Positions 43,791-53,816 of a stretch of 64,000 nucleotides of DNA are shown here, piece by piece. Source of the stretch: Exiguobacterium acetylicum (lineage in GTDB: Bacteria > Bacillota > Bacilli > Exiguobacteriales > Exiguobacteriaceae). The stretch covers positions 3,143,501 to 3,207,500 of the forward strand of contig NZ_CP082333.1 of assembly GCF_019890935.1 (NCBI RefSeq), in the 5' to 3' direction. Under the pieces are notes generated by a model. That model saw only the letters and a program-made list of their open reading frames with translations. It was not told where the DNA came from and ran no database searches. Numbering within the stretch: the first letter of the stretch is position 1; each line of letters opens with the position of its first letter. The position numbers and the translations under genes were made by a program.

Positions 43791-45107
43791 TCACCCCTCA
43801 TTCCCGACAGCTTGATTGATCGATTGCCAGACACCGTCGATCTTAATGAACCATGTCGGCTCAAAGACGGCATAGCGGCTCGTTGAAATCTTATACGTCA
43901 TTTCATATCCAATCCGGATTCCACTGATCTCTTTTAAGAGATCAGCACGGCTCAGACGTTCGAGAACCGTTTCAACGGCTGGCACCGTCTCTTCCCGAAG
44001 GATGAGCTTCCGCTTCGCTCGGAGCATGCTACGACTGAGCGACCGGACTTGATTTTCCTCATACATGATCTTCAGTGTCGCGAGATCGAACTTCGTCTGT
44101 TCGAGCAGCGGACCACTCTCCCCAAATACCGGATATCGGTTCAAGTACAACCGGAACGTCGCTGTCTGTTCCTCACTCTTTTTACTCATCTGATCAAAGT
44201 AATACCGGAAACCACTACGCTGGGTATCTTGATCGAGCCAGCCCCCATGAATGTTGACATAGCTGACGAGCGTGCTGTAATCAACGGTCGAGCTTTGAGT
44301 ATTCGGTGATAATGTATTGAAACGATAGACATTGTAGTTTCGGTCATACGTCGAAACGCTGACACCGTCTGTCAAGACGTCGAGATCATCCCGACTCTTG
44401 ATTTGCTGGACGTTCGAGTTCTCGGCAAAAAAGGCACTCCGGATGCGGTCGAGTGGTTTCGGCGATTGTCCGACCTCGTCATAGACGAAGACTTGCTCTA
44501 GTCGCGTCGTACCGCTCGCGACATACGTATAATCGCCACCTTTGAGTTCGACGCGTGTCATCGGTTTTTTCTTATCATGCGCGAACAGTCGCTTCAGAAC
44601 CGTCTCATCGCCGACGAGCTTGAAGTCCTTCAGGCGACCGGTCGCCGACTCGAGACGGAGGATTGGTCCATCATAATCGAGTAAATAGAGCCGTTTGATC
44701 GGTTCCGAGAAGGCGATTTGTTTTTCGCCGAGTAACTCTTCAAGAATCGTCGCACTGATCGGTGTCGGGAAAATCATCTCGACACTCCGGTCACCGACCG
44801 GGATATTATTCGCTTTATCCGTCAAGACAAGAACACCGATGTTAAACGACGCACCGATTCGGTTAAGGAAGGTCCGACCGATGATTTGTGTCTGATAGAT
44901 CCCTTCCTGATCCGCATAGACGAGTAGTTCCGGATTAATCAGTTGGTTGCTTTCAATCGTCTTTGAGGCATCGATCTCGTTGAACGAGACCTGTTCCCGC
45001 TCGATTGATTCACTGCTTGGATGATAGGTCCAGAGCATCGCTGTTTGAGCGATCGAACCGGCGACAAGCAGGACGAGTAACAGCGAACTCCAGTGTTGTT
45101 TCTTCAT
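43791..45107 (-). CDS. walH: WalH, regulator of the WalK kinase
   Basis: A 438-residue YycH protein with one N-terminal membrane helix (LLLVLLVAGSIAQTAMLWTYHPS) and a large external domain. It overlaps the walK stop by 4 bp (ATGA), implying coupled translation. The segment SATILEELLGEKQIAFSEPIKRLYLLDYDG is of the conserved YycH type. Acts with WalI on the sensor kinase. Confidence 0.94.
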   Translation of the reverse strand: MKKQHWSSLLLVLLVAGSIAQTAMLWTYHPSSESIEREQVSFNEIDASKTIESNQLINPELLVYADQEGIYQTQIIGRTFLNRIGASFNIGVLVLTDKANNIPVGDRSVEMIFPTPISATILEELLGEKQIAFSEPIKRLYLLDYDGPILRLESATGRLKDFKLVGDETVLKRLFAHDKKKPMTRVELKGGDYTYVASGTTRLEQVFVYDEVGQSPKPLDRIRSAFFAENSNVQQIKSRDDLDVLTDGVSVSTYDRNYNVYRFNTLSPNTQSSTVDYSTLVSYVNIHGGWLDQDTQRSGFRYYFDQMSKKSEEQTATFRLYLNRYPVFGESGPLLEQTKFDLATLKIMYEENQVRSLSRSMLRAKRKLILREETVPAVETVLERLSRADLLKEISGIRIGYEMTYKISTSRYAVFEPTWFIKIDGVWQSINQAVGNEG

Positions 45108-46954
45108 CCGGCATCCACCTCTTCGATCACCTCATACGGAAGCGTGAAGTAAATCGTCGTGCCGCGTCCCCATTCACTTTCTGCCCAGATGTCGCCACCA
45201 TGTGCCGAAACGACGTCTTTTGCGATCGACAGACCAAGACCGGTGCCGCCGATTTTACGGGCACGGGCTTTATCGACACGATAGAAGCGTTCGAAGATTT
45301 TTTGGAGATTCGCTTTCGGGATTCCGACACCTTCATCCTTGATGCTGATGACGATCCGTTTTGCCCGGAGCATCGTCCGGACGGTGATCGTTCCGCCTTC
45401 CGGTGAGTACTTGATTGCGTTCGTCAGGATGTTGTCTGCGACTTGGATCAATTTATCCTGATCCCCACGGATATAGACTTTCCGCTTCATGATCTTACGA
45501 CGGAAACGAATCCGTTCCGGCTTCGTCATGTCATGGCGATCGAGAATCTCATTCAGGAACTGAATGTAATCGAAGCGGACCTTGTTCATTTTGTATTCCT
45601 TACTGTCCATCTTCGACAGTTGTAAAAGATCGGTGACGAGGCGGATCATCCGCTCCGTCTCATTTTGTGTCGTCTCAAGGAAACGCGGTGCGAGTTCCTC
45701 GTCCTGATACGCGCCTTCTGCCAAGGCTTCAAGATAGCTGCGCATCGTCGTCAGCGGTGTCCGGAGCTCGTGACTGACGTTCGCGACGAATTCGCGACGA
45801 TCCTGTTCGACCTGCTCCTGTTCCGTGACGTCATGCAGGACGACGATCATCCCGGTAATCGGACCACTGTGTTTCTTGACGGGCGAGAAGAATGCCCGGA
45901 CGAGGAACAGTTCATCCTCACTGCTGAAATCAAGCAGACGCGGTGGCATCGTACCGTCTTCCGGAATCATGAAATCGTCACCAAGTGCCAGTAAGTCCTT
46001 CAAGTTCGTGCCGACGACGCTCGCATCATCCGCACCGACGATATCCTTCGCTTGATCGTTCATCAAGATGACGCGCAGCGTCCGGTCCGTCGCGATGACG
46101 CCATCGGTCATGTTCTCAAGGACACTCGTCAACTTCCGCCGTTCAGCTTCCGTCGTCGCGTTTGCTTCGAGCAACTCATCCGTCAATTCGTTGAAGGAAC
46201 GGGCGAGCTGACCGATCTCATCGTCCGAATAGACCTTAACCTTCCGCGAGAAGTTCCCGCGTCGCATCTCGATCGCTTGGCGCCGCATATCGGAAATCGG
46301 GCGCGTGATCGTCCGCGACAGCAAGACACCAAGAATCGACGTGATGACGAGGGCGATGACCGTTCCGGTCGCAAGAATCCGCGTGACCTGTTGCATCTGC
46401 GAATAGATCGACTCCATCGAGGCGCGGACATAGATCATCCCGGTCGTGACACCATCTCGTTCCGAGGTGACCGGTACGGCAAAGATTCGGATCTTATCCT
46501 CTGATTCCGGATCAAGCACGGTGTCTGTCCGGGTCGAGCTCGTTGCCTGTGCTTTTTTAATCAATGAATTAGTCGCTCGTTGTCCGACCGCCGACTGGTT
46601 CTCGTTATCCGACGTCGCCTGGATGATCGAGTCCTGGTCGATGATCTGGACTTCGAGGATGTCGTTCCTTGAGGTGGAGCCATTACTAAACTCAGACAGC
46701 AGTTGCCCTAGTGATTGGGACAACTGCCGTTTGGAGGCTTCATCATCGCCTGTTTTATCGAATTCCTTCCCGACGTTATAGGCGACAAGACCTGCCCGGT
46801 CCTCGACCGACTTCGAGAAGTTCGTAATGTACTGCTTTTCAAGGGAACGAACGAAATAGACACCAATGACCTGCATCGCCACTAAGATCAATAAGGCATA
46901 GATGACGACGAGTTTCCATTGGATGGATTTAAAGAAGTTCGTTCCTTTTAACAT
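45104..46954 (-). CDS. walK: WalK, essential cell-wall sensor histidine kinase
   Basis: A 616-residue histidine kinase. Two membrane helices (about residues 13-33 and 192-213) flank an external PAS/Cache-type domain. HAMP (about 213-268), a cytoplasmic PAS (about 270-380), the dimerisation/phosphorylation domain with H395 in ANVSHELRTPL, and a C-terminal ATPase domain (DKLIQVADNILTNAIKY N-box, DEGVGIPK, GGTGLGLSIAKD) follow. It controls wall hydrolases and wall homeostasis through WalR. The PAS-HAMP architecture is full length for the family. Confidence 0.97.
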   Translation of the reverse strand: MLKGTNFFKSIQWKLVVIYALLILVAMQVIGVYFVRSLEKQYITNFSKSVEDRAGLVAYNVGKEFDKTGDDEASKRQLSQSLGQLLSEFSNGSTSRNDILEVQIIDQDSIIQATSDNENQSAVGQRATNSLIKKAQATSSTRTDTVLDPESEDKIRIFAVPVTSERDGVTTGMIYVRASMESIYSQMQQVTRILATGTVIALVITSILGVLLSRTITRPISDMRRQAIEMRRGNFSRKVKVYSDDEIGQLARSFNELTDELLEANATTEAERRKLTSVLENMTDGVIATDRTLRVILMNDQAKDIVGADDASVVGTNLKDLLALGDDFMIPEDGTMPPRLLDFSSEDELFLVRAFFSPVKKHSGPITGMIVVLHDVTEQEQVEQDRREFVANVSHELRTPLTTMRSYLEALAEGAYQDEELAPRFLETTQNETERMIRLVTDLLQLSKMDSKEYKMNKVRFDYIQFLNEILDRHDMTKPERIRFRRKIMKRKVYIRGDQDKLIQVADNILTNAIKYSPEGGTITVRTMLRAKRIVISIKDEGVGIPKANLQKIFERFYRVDKARARKIGGTGLGLSIAKDVVSAHGGDIWAESEWGRGTTIYFTLPYEVIEEVDAG

Positions 46955-46956
46955 CG

Positions 46957-47664
46957 TTATTCATTCTCCCCGTCTTGGAGATAGTAACCGACCCCACGAC
47001 GCGTCATGATATAGACCGGCGTACTTGGGTTATCTTCGACTTTCTCACGAAGACGACGTACCGTTACGTCGACTGTCCGGACGTCACCGAAGTAGTCATA
47101 GCCCCAGACCGTCTGCAACAAATGCTCACGTGTCATGACTTGACCGATGTTTTTCGCGAGGTAGTGCAACAATTCGAACTCACGCTGCGTCAGCTCGATT
47201 TTTTGATCCTTACGTGTCACCGTATGCGAATTCGTATCGATATACAGTTCTCCGACTTTGAGTGGACCTGGCCCAACCGGTTGTGGTGTAGCTTCCGGAC
47301 TCGTGTTGCGTAAATGGACTTTCACGCGGGCAAGTAACTCGCGCGAGCTAAATGGCTTCGTCACGTAATCGTTCGCGCCAAGCTCAAGACCAAGTACCGT
47401 ATCAATCTCGGAATCCTTCGCTGTCAACATGATGATTGGAATCTTCGACGTCTTCCGGACTTCCCGGCAGACCTCCATCCCGTCCATTAACGGGAGCATG
47501 ATGTCGAGCAACATCAAATCCGGTTTGAACTCCTCGAATTTCTCTAATGCCTCCACGCCGTCATTTGCGATCGCGACCTGGTAGCCTTCTTTTTCTAATT
47601 TAAACTTGAGTATATCTGCAATCGGTAACTCGTCATCGACGACTAGAATTTTGCGTTCCGTCAC
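46957..47664 (-). CDS. walR: WalR, essential cell-wall response regulator
   Basis: A 235-residue OmpR-family regulator. Receiver domain with D54 as the phosphoacceptor ([12 protein letters not shown]), Thr and Lys in IIMLTAKD and [10 protein letters not shown]. The C-terminal winged helix ends in [35 protein letters not shown], nearly identical to known WalR proteins. The start is GTG after AAGGGGGCACACCCA. It leads the wal operon, 2 bp before walK. Confidence 0.97.
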   Translation of the reverse strand: MTERKILVVDDELPIADILKFKLEKEGYQVAIANDGVEALEKFEEFKPDLMLLDIMLPLMDGMEVCREVRKTSKIPIIMLTAKDSEIDTVLGLELGANDYVTKPFSSRELLARVKVHLRNTSPEATPQPVGPGPLKVGELYIDTNSHTVTRKDQKIELTQREFELLHYLAKNIGQVMTREHLLQTVWGYDYFGDVRTVDVTVRRLREKVEDNPSTPVYIMTRRGVGYYLQDGENE

Positions 47665-47784
47665 TGGGTGTGCCCCCTTAAAAATTTCTATTCAATCTAT
47701 TTTACCTGTTTTTTCGGCATATAGAAAGGTGGCGACGGAAACTCCCGGCGCCACTCTCTCTGCTGTTCGTCGTCTCACGAGAGA

Positions 47785-47800
47785 GGTTCCACGTGAAACA
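47785..47800. other. parS-like site upstream of walR
   Basis: GGTTCCACGTGAAACA matches the parS consensus at 14 of 16 positions. It lies 121 bp upstream of the walR start, within the expected oriC-proximal parS territory. Confidence 0.55.
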
Positions 47801-47859
47801 CTGTATTCAGTATACCTGTTTTTGCTTCCGTTTGTGAACCATTTCGCACAAAAAACGGT

Positions 47860-47877
47860 ACTGACTCAAAAGTCAGT
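47860..47877 (-). terminator. Hairpin with T run, left part of the purA-walR gap
   Basis: ACTGACT-TTTG-AGTCAGT on the minus strand is followed by ACCGTTTTTTG. It may end transcripts coming from purA before walR. Confidence 0.55.
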
Positions 47878-47890
47878 CTCGACAAAGATA

Positions 47891-47919
47891 GGGATGGCAG
47901 AATGATGATCTGCCACCCC
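47891..47919. repeat. Hairpin in the purA-walR gap
   Basis: GGGATGGCAGA and TCTGCCACCCC pair with one G-T mismatch around a 7-base loop. No T run follows; the role is unknown. Confidence 0.45.
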
Positions 47920-47930
47920 TATTCCGTAAC

Positions 47931-48086
47931 AAAAAGAATGACGCGTCACACGCCACTCCTACAGGAAAAGCGCATTGATGCGCTGTCAGAGACGAACAAG
48001 ACCCGCTTTCCTGCTTAAATGAAGCAGGAAAGCTGGCTTGTGTCTCGCCTGAGGAAAGGGCGTGAAAAGACGCGTCATTCTTTTTT
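47931..48086. repeat. 145-bp nested palindrome; candidate structured RNA or repeat element
   Basis: The outer arms GAATGACGCGTC (47936-47947) and GACGCGTCATTC (48069-48080) are perfect inverses, flanked by A5 and T6. Inside, ACGCC/GGCGT and TCCT-A-CAGG/CCTGAGGA pair. The element then branches into a small hairpin (AGCGCAT/ATGCGCT, 47969-47984) and a long arm whose tip is a 12-bp perfect stem (GCTTTCCTGCTT/AAGCAGGAAAGC, 48005-48033). The gap of 441 bp between purA and walR holds no gene. The element may be a small RNA, an unusual terminator for purA, or a species-specific palindromic repeat. Confidence 0.75.
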
Positions 48087-48105
48087 AAGTCAGCCCTGTT
48101 GGGAC

Positions 48106-49398
48106 TTATGCTTCTTCGTAGAGATCACGCAAGACGACTGTCTGTTCACGACCCGGTCCGACCGAGAACGTGACGAGTGAGATACCTGTGAGATCCGCAA
48201 TCCGCTTAACGTAGTTCTGTGCGTTCAACGGTAGATCTTCAAAGCGACGGACACCTGTGATGTCCTCTTTCCAGCCTGGCAGTTCTTCGTAAACTGGAAC
48301 ACATGCTTCGAGATCACGGAAGCTTGCTGGGTACTCATCGATCTGTTTACCGTTGAATTCGTATGATGTACAGATCTTCAATGTGTCGAGTCCTGTCAAA
48401 ACGTCGATCGAGTTGAGCGAAAGATCCGTCAATCCACTTGTACGACGCGAGTGGCGAACAACGACCGAGTCGAACCAACCAACACGACGTGGACGTCCTG
48501 TCGTTGTTCCGTATTCACGACCGACTTCACGGATTTGATGACCGATGTCATCGAACAATTCCGTTGGGAACGGACCGTCACCGACACGTGACGTGTACGC
48601 TTTACAAACACCAACGACGTGATCAATCCGGGCTGGACCGACACCGACACCTGATGCAACACCGCCAGCTGATGCGTTCGACGATGTAACGAACGGGTAC
48701 GTTCCGTGGTCAAGGTCGAGTAAGACACCTTGTGCGCCTTCGAACAACACTTTTTCGCCGTGATCAAGGCTATCGTTGACGACGACGGATGTATCGCAGA
48801 CGTATTTCGCGAATTCTTGTCCATACGCATAGTACTCTTCGAAGATATCGTCGAACGCGATTGGTTCAGCGTCATACATCTTCGTGAACATGCGGTTCTT
48901 TTGGTCGAGAACGATCTTCAACTTCTCAGCGAACGTTTCTTTGTCGAGTAAGTCTGCCATCCGGATACCGATGCGAGCGGCTTTATCCATGTAGCACGGT
49001 CCGATTCCTTTTAGCGTCGTTCCGACTTTTGCGTCGCCTTTCGCTTCTTCTTCTAACTGATCCTGCAACTGATGATACGGCAAGATGACATGCGCCCGAT
49101 TCGAAATTAACAAGTTATCCGTTGAGACACCACGATCGTGCAGATACTTCAATTCCTTGACGAGTGATTTCGGGTTAACGACGAGACCGTTCCCGATGAC
49201 ACATTTCTTATCCGAGTAAAAAATACCTGATGGGATCAAGTGCAATTTGTACGTCTCGTTATTGAATACGATCGTATGTCCTGCATTGTCTCCACCTTGA
49301 TAACGTGCTACGACGTCGGCTTGTTTCGAAAGAAAATCGGTGATTTTCCCTTTTCCTTCGTCGCCCCACTGTGTTCCGACTACTACTACTGATGACAT
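48106..49398 (-). CDS. purA: Adenylosuccinate synthetase
   Basis: A 430-residue enzyme converting IMP, aspartate and GTP to adenylosuccinate, the first step to AMP. The GTP loop [11 protein letters not shown] is at residues 8-18, DNAGHT follows, and later segments include [38 protein letters not shown] and [13 protein letters not shown]. The ATG at 49398 follows GGAGGTGGATGATAAG. A PurBox pair upstream suggests repression by PurR when purines are plentiful. Confidence 0.98.
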   Translation of the reverse strand: MSSVVVVGTQWGDEGKGKITDFLSKQADVVARYQGGDNAGHTIVFNNETYKLHLIPSGIFYSDKKCVIGNGLVVNPKSLVKELKYLHDRGVSTDNLLISNRAHVILPYHQLQDQLEEEAKGDAKVGTTLKGIGPCYMDKAARIGIRMADLLDKETFAEKLKIVLDQKNRMFTKMYDAEPIAFDDIFEEYYAYGQEFAKYVCDTSVVVNDSLDHGEKVLFEGAQGVLLDLDHGTYPFVTSSNASAGGVASGVGVGPARIDHVVGVCKAYTSRVGDGPFPTELFDDIGHQIREVGREYGTTTGRPRRVGWFDSVVVRHSRRTSGLTDLSLNSIDVLTGLDTLKICTSYEFNGKQIDEYPASFRDLEACVPVYEELPGWKEDITGVRRFEDLPLNAQNYVKRIADLTGISLVTFSVGPGREQTVVLRDLYEEA

Positions 49399-49470
49399 CT
49401 TATCATCCACCTCCACGTACGATTCAAAACCACGACTAAGTGTAACGCGATAAAAAAAAGAAGTCAACCA

Positions 49471-49514
49471 AATACCGAACAATTAATTGTTACAATTCTC
49501 TTTCGTTCGTTTAA
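49471..49514. promoter_or_regulatory. PurBox pair (PurR operator) of purA
   Basis: AATACCGAACAAT (49471-49483) fits the Bacillus PurBox consensus AWWWCCGAACWWT exactly. A weaker inverted partner with GTTCG lies at 49502-49514, 18 bp away, close to the usual 16-17 bp spacing. Confidence 0.65.
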
Positions 49515-49561
49515 TTATCGTTTTTGATGAATTAACTGAGAATCTTTAGGTAAAAATAAAA

Positions 49562-49606
49562 AAAGCTACGTTTTGTCTCCGATTGATCGAAGACAAAACG
49601 TAGCTT
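49562..49606 (-). terminator. Intrinsic terminator after dnaB
   Basis: The stem AAGCTACGTTTTGTCT / AGACAAAACGTAGCTT is perfect over 16 bp. A long T-rich run follows on the minus strand. Confidence 0.93.
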
Positions 49607-49609
49607 GAA

Positions 49610-50962
49610 TTAAGCTGGTGGCGCATACGAGTTACTTGGCTCGAGATCCACGAACTTGTTGAATTCTTTTCGGAAGGCGAGTTTGACGGTACCGGTTGGA
49701 CCATTCCGCTGTTTTGCGATGATGATCTCAATCGTATTCGCATCTTCCGTTTCTTTATTGTAGTAATCGTCACGATACAAGAAGGCGACGATATCGGCAT
49801 CTTGCTCGATCGCTCCCGATTCCCGGATATCCGACATCATCGGTCGCTTATCTTGACGACTCTCAACCCCACGGGAGAGCTGCGATAAGGCGATGACCGG
49901 GACTTCGAGTTCTCGCGCGAGTGATTTCAAGGAACGGGAAATTTCCGAAACCTCTTGTTGACGGTTGTCGCTGGAGCGACCATTCCCTTGAATCAGCTGC
50001 AAGTAATCGATCATGATCATCCCAAGACCGTGCTCCTGCTTCAAACGACGGCACTTCGCCCGGATATCGTTAACCCGAATCCCTGGTGTATCGTCGATGT
50101 AGATGCCGGCTTGAGACAGGTTACTCATCGCAAGCGATAACTTGCCCCAGTCCTCTTCCTCGAGTTGACCAGTCCGCAGACGCTGCGCATCGACGTTTCC
50201 TTCAGCACAGAGCATCCGCATGACGAGCTGTTCGGCACCCATCTCAAGACTAAAGATGGCGACGTTCTCGTCAGCACGTGTCGCGACGTTTTGCGAGATG
50301 TTCAAGGCAAACGCCGTCTTCCCGACCGATGGACGTGCTGCGACGATGATTAGATCGTTACGCTGGAAGCCGGCCGTCATCTTATCGAGATCCTGGAAAC
50401 CGGTCGGAATCCCCGTCGTCTCACCGCTTTGCTTATGCAATTTATCAATCGTTGCATAGGCACTCGTCAAAACGTCCGAGATCGGGATGAAGCTCGCACT
50501 TCCTTTTCCTTGCGATACTTCGAGAATCTTCCGCTCTGCCTCGTTCAGCAGGACATCGACTTCATTTTGCCGTTCATATCCGTCAGTGACGATTTCGCCT
50601 GCCGTCCGAATGAGACGCCGAAGCGTCGACTTCTGGTCAACGACGTTAACGTAGTAATTGATGTTGGCTGCGGTTGGTACACCTTCGGCTAGTTCCGCTA
50701 GATACGGTAGACCGCCGATCTCATCTAGGATGCCAAGCGTACTCAGCTCGGCTGTGACCGTGACGAGGTCGATTGCTTCGCCTCGGTCGGACAGCACGAG
50801 CATCGCTTCGAAGATCCTCTGGTGAGAGGCACGGTAAAAGTCCTGCGGTAACAGACGTTCTGATGCACTGATCAAACGATCCGCATCAATCATGATCGCC
50901 CCTAGGACGGCTTGTTCTGCCTCGATACTTTGGGGAGGCATATTTTGCATGACTTCACTCAT
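49610..50962 (-). CDS. dnaB: Replicative DNA helicase
   Basis: A 450-residue DnaB-family helicase (called DnaC in B. subtilis) that unwinds DNA at the replication fork. The N-terminal domain (IEAEQAVLGAIMID) is joined by a linker to the RecA-like ATPase with Walker A ARPSVGKTAFAL, Walker B GMIMIDYLQLI, and the RESGAIEQDADIVAFLYRDDYY arginine-finger region. I use the ATG at 50962 after AAGGGGAACGGTG. It follows rplI by 19 bp. No intein is present. Confidence 0.98.
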   Translation of the reverse strand: MSEVMQNMPPQSIEAEQAVLGAIMIDADRLISASERLLPQDFYRASHQRIFEAMLVLSDRGEAIDLVTVTAELSTLGILDEIGGLPYLAELAEGVPTAANINYYVNVVDQKSTLRRLIRTAGEIVTDGYERQNEVDVLLNEAERKILEVSQGKGSASFIPISDVLTSAYATIDKLHKQSGETTGIPTGFQDLDKMTAGFQRNDLIIVAARPSVGKTAFALNISQNVATRADENVAIFSLEMGAEQLVMRMLCAEGNVDAQRLRTGQLEEEDWGKLSLAMSNLSQAGIYIDDTPGIRVNDIRAKCRRLKQEHGLGMIMIDYLQLIQGNGRSSDNRQQEVSEISRSLKSLARELEVPVIALSQLSRGVESRQDKRPMMSDIRESGAIEQDADIVAFLYRDDYYNKETEDANTIEIIIAKQRNGPTGTVKLAFRKEFNKFVDLEPSNSYAPPA

Positions 50963-50981
50963 CACCGTTCCCCTTTTCTAC

Positions 50982-51425
50982 TCACGCCTCTTTGACCTGA
51001 ACGTTCAGCGTCGCTGTCACTTCGTTGTGTAACTTCAATGGTACCTTCGTAAAGCCGAGTGCCTTGATTGGGTGTTCGAGCTCGATTTTACGTTTATCGA
51101 TCTTGTAACCCATGCTCTTGAGCGCTTCCGCGATTTGTTTGCTTGTGACAGAACCGAAGACACGACCGCCTTCACCGGCTTTCGTCGAGACGACGATCGT
51201 CTCTTTTTCGATTTTCTCTTTTAACGCTTGTGCGTCAAGCAAGTTCTGTTTCGCTTCTTCTGCTGCTTTACGTTCATGTGCTTCATGTTGCTTCAAGTTG
51301 CCAGTCGTCGCAGGACGCGCCAACTTTTTCTTGAAGAGTACGTTATTTGCATAAGCATCGGCCACGTCTTTGACGTCTCCTGCTTTACCTTGTCCTTTTA
51401 CATCTTGTAAGAAAATAACCTTCAT
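50982..51425 (-). CDS. rplI: 50S ribosomal protein L9
   Basis: A 147-residue L9: N-terminal rRNA-binding domain ([31 protein letters not shown]), the long exposed helix (about 40-75) and a C-terminal domain ([16 protein letters not shown]). The start overlaps the gdpP stop by 4 bp. Confidence 0.98.
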   Translation of the reverse strand: MKVIFLQDVKGQGKAGDVKDVADAYANNVLFKKKLARPATTGNLKQHEAHERKAAEEAKQNLLDAQALKEKIEKETIVVSTKAGEGGRVFGSVTSKQIAEALKSMGYKIDKRKIELEHPIKALGFTKVPLKLHNEVTATLNVQVKEA

Positions 51426-53407
51426 TCTGATTCCTCTCCTTTTGTCTCATCTTCTAGATATTGATCAATCGCTTTACGCAACGCATCCGCGACCGTGACG
51501 ACCGATTCTGACATCTGTGTCGCCGCGTTCGTCAAGTGACCGCCGCCTCCGAGCGTCTCCATGATCAACTGGACGTTGACTTCTCCGAGTGAACGGGCAC
51601 TGATCGCTGTCCGTCCGTCTTGAAGTTCCGCGATGACGAAGGCAGCACGAATGCCTTGAAGCGACAACAATTGATCGGCCGCTTGTGCGATCAAGACTTG
51701 ATCGTGAATGACGCCAGGTTCCGCTGTCGCAATCGCCATCCCTTTCGTATAGACCTCGGACCGCTCGAGGATATGTGACTGCTCAACGTACGTCTCAAGA
51801 TCCTGACTGAGGAACTCTTGCACGAGCACCGTGTCAGCACCTTGTGAACGCAAGTAAGATGCAGCATCGAACGTCCGCGAGCCGGTCCGAAGCGCAAAGC
51901 CTTTCGTATCGACGATGATTCCGGCAAGTAACGCCGTCGCCTCAAGCATCGATAGCTTCTGATTCGTCGGCTGGTACTCGATCAGCTCGGTGACGAGTTC
52001 TGACGTCGACGATGCGTAAGGCTCGAGATAAACGAGGACCGCATCTTCGATGAAATCCTCCCCACGCCGGTGATGATCGATCACGACCATATGCTCGAAT
52101 CGACCGAGTAACGTCGGTACGACGACGAGCGACGGTTTGTGGGTATCGACGACGACGAGTAACGTCTGATCGTCAATCAACTGATCGGCTTGAAACGCAT
52201 TGACGAACCGTGTCTCGAGTTGTGGTACTTCAGCGATCTCGTCCATCATCCGGCGAATCCCGCGACCGATTTCTTCTGGTGGTAAAACGATATGCGCTTC
52301 CTTATCGTTCATTTCCGCAAGCTTCAAAATACCGATCGCTGATCCGAGTGCATCCATATCCGGATTCTTATGCCCCATGATCAGGACACGGCTTGATTCC
52401 TGCATTAAATCACGAAGCGAGTTGGCAATGACCCGCGCCCGGACACGTGTCCGTTTTTCTGTCGGATTCGTCTTGCCACCATAAAAGCGGACTTTCCCGT
52501 CGCGTTTGATGACGACTTGGTCGCCTCCCCGCCCTAACGCAAGATCAAGACTCGATTGAGCCATCAGACCAAGCGCCGGAATCGGGTCACTGCCGCAACC
52601 AATTCCGATCGATAACGTCAACTGGACACCACGCTGACTCGTCTCTTCGCGCACGATATCAAGAATCGTGAACTTCGATCGTTCAAGAATCCGTAGATTC
52701 TCTTCTGTCGTGACGATGAAATAGCGATCGGACGCGGTCCGTTTGATATACGTCCCGTGTTCGGCTGCCCAGTGATTCAACAGTTGCGTGACACGACTGT
52801 TCAACTCACTGCGCAACTGATCTTCGATACCTTGTGTCATCTCATCGTAGTTATCAAGATAGATGACACCGATGACCGTCTGATTATCGACGAGTTGTTG
52901 TTCGACTTGTGCTTCTTCTGTCATATCGAACAGATAGAACGTCCGGTTCTCATGATTTGAAAAGACGCGATATACGGCATCACCGATTTCAAGCGTCGCT
53001 TGGTCCTCATTCGTCGCGACCATCTCGATGAATAAGGGATCGAGCTCATTGAGCGTCTGTCCCATCGCTACATCATCAAAGATGTCCCGCATCGGATCAT
53101 TGAACCAGGTGACGAGGGTTTCCTCATCGTATAACAAAATCCCGATTGGCATGTTCGTCAACGCATCTTGTCCCGTCTCCTCGACTTGCATCGAGATTCC
53201 GGCGACATACGCCTCCCATGCCCTGCGTGCACGGCGTTCTTCGAATAGGTGCAATCCGAAGAGGAGGGCAGTCACGATGGCTCCGATAGCAGAGATGATC
53301 GGTTCACGTACAGCGACGACGAGAAGCAGACCGACGATTAATAGATACGGAATGAAGCGAACGATGCGTCGTTCTCGTTCCGGTGATACTTGTTGACCTG
53401 ACTCCAT
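51422..53407 (-). CDS. gdpP: Cyclic-di-AMP phosphodiesterase GdpP
   Basis: A 661-residue membrane protein (YybT). Two N-terminal helices (about residues 15-50) are followed by a PAS-like domain, a degenerate GGDEF domain (about 175-305) and the DHH/DHHA1 phosphodiesterase. The catalytic motifs are [24 protein letters not shown], and VVIDHHRRG, with the C-terminal [12 protein letters not shown] of DHHA1. It lowers c-di-AMP, which controls K+ and wall stress responses. The ATG follows AAGGAGGACACG. The neighbour yybS, present before this gene in B. subtilis, is absent here. Confidence 0.97.
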   Translation of the reverse strand: MESGQQVSPERERRIVRFIPYLLIVGLLLVVAVREPIISAIGAIVTALLFGLHLFEERRARRAWEAYVAGISMQVEETGQDALTNMPIGILLYDEETLVTWFNDPMRDIFDDVAMGQTLNELDPLFIEMVATNEDQATLEIGDAVYRVFSNHENRTFYLFDMTEEAQVEQQLVDNQTVIGVIYLDNYDEMTQGIEDQLRSELNSRVTQLLNHWAAEHGTYIKRTASDRYFIVTTEENLRILERSKFTILDIVREETSQRGVQLTLSIGIGCGSDPIPALGLMAQSSLDLALGRGGDQVVIKRDGKVRFYGGKTNPTEKRTRVRARVIANSLRDLMQESSRVLIMGHKNPDMDALGSAIGILKLAEMNDKEAHIVLPPEEIGRGIRRMMDEIAEVPQLETRFVNAFQADQLIDDQTLLVVVDTHKPSLVVVPTLLGRFEHMVVIDHHRRGEDFIEDAVLVYLEPYASSTSELVTELIEYQPTNQKLSMLEATALLAGIIVDTKGFALRTGSRTFDAASYLRSQGADTVLVQEFLSQDLETYVEQSHILERSEVYTKGMAIATAEPGVIHDQVLIAQAADQLLSLQGIRAAFVIAELQDGRTAISARSLGEVNVQLIMETLGGGGHLTNAATQMSESVVTVADALRKAIDQYLEDETKGEESE

Positions 53408-53505
53408 CGTGTCCTCCTTATATGCTCTATAGGGTTCATTTAAATTTTTAGTAACTTGTTTATTATAACCGAAAAGCAGGAGGGGATGAAAGGGAAGCGA
53501 AAAAA

Positions 53506-53535
53506 AGCACCATCCTCACGTATGAGGATGGTGCT
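53506..53535 (-). terminator. Terminator of the rpsF-ssb-rpsR operon
   Basis: AGCACCATCCTCA / TGAGGATGGTGCT with T7 on the minus strand, just after the rpsR stop. Confidence 0.93.
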
Positions 53536-53541
53536 ACGAAA

Positions 53542-53772
53542 TCAGTCAGCCACGTATGGGATTAAAGCCATTTGACGTGCGCGTTTGATTGCGATTGTAA
53601 GTGGACGTTGGTATTTCGCTGAAGTACCAGTCACACGACGTGGAAGAATCTTACCGCGTTCCGAAATGAAACGTTTGAGAAGTTCTACGTCTTTATAATC
53701 GATATGAGTGATGTGGTTCGACGTGAAGTAACATACTTTACGACGACGTTTTCCACCTGGACGACGTGCCAT
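53542..53772 (-). CDS. rpsR: 30S ribosomal protein S18
   Basis: A 76-residue S18 with the conserved [26 protein letters not shown] core and the [17 protein letters not shown] segment. Last gene of the S6-SSB-S18 operon. S18 pairs with S6 on the platform of the small subunit. Confidence 0.98.
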   Translation of the reverse strand: MARRPGGKRRRKVCYFTSNHITHIDYKDVELLKRFISERGKILPRRVTGTSAKYQRPLTIAIKRARQMALIPYVAD

Positions 53773-53816
53773 GTGATTAACCTCCTTTTTAACTTGAATT
53801 TTTCAGGACGATTTCC

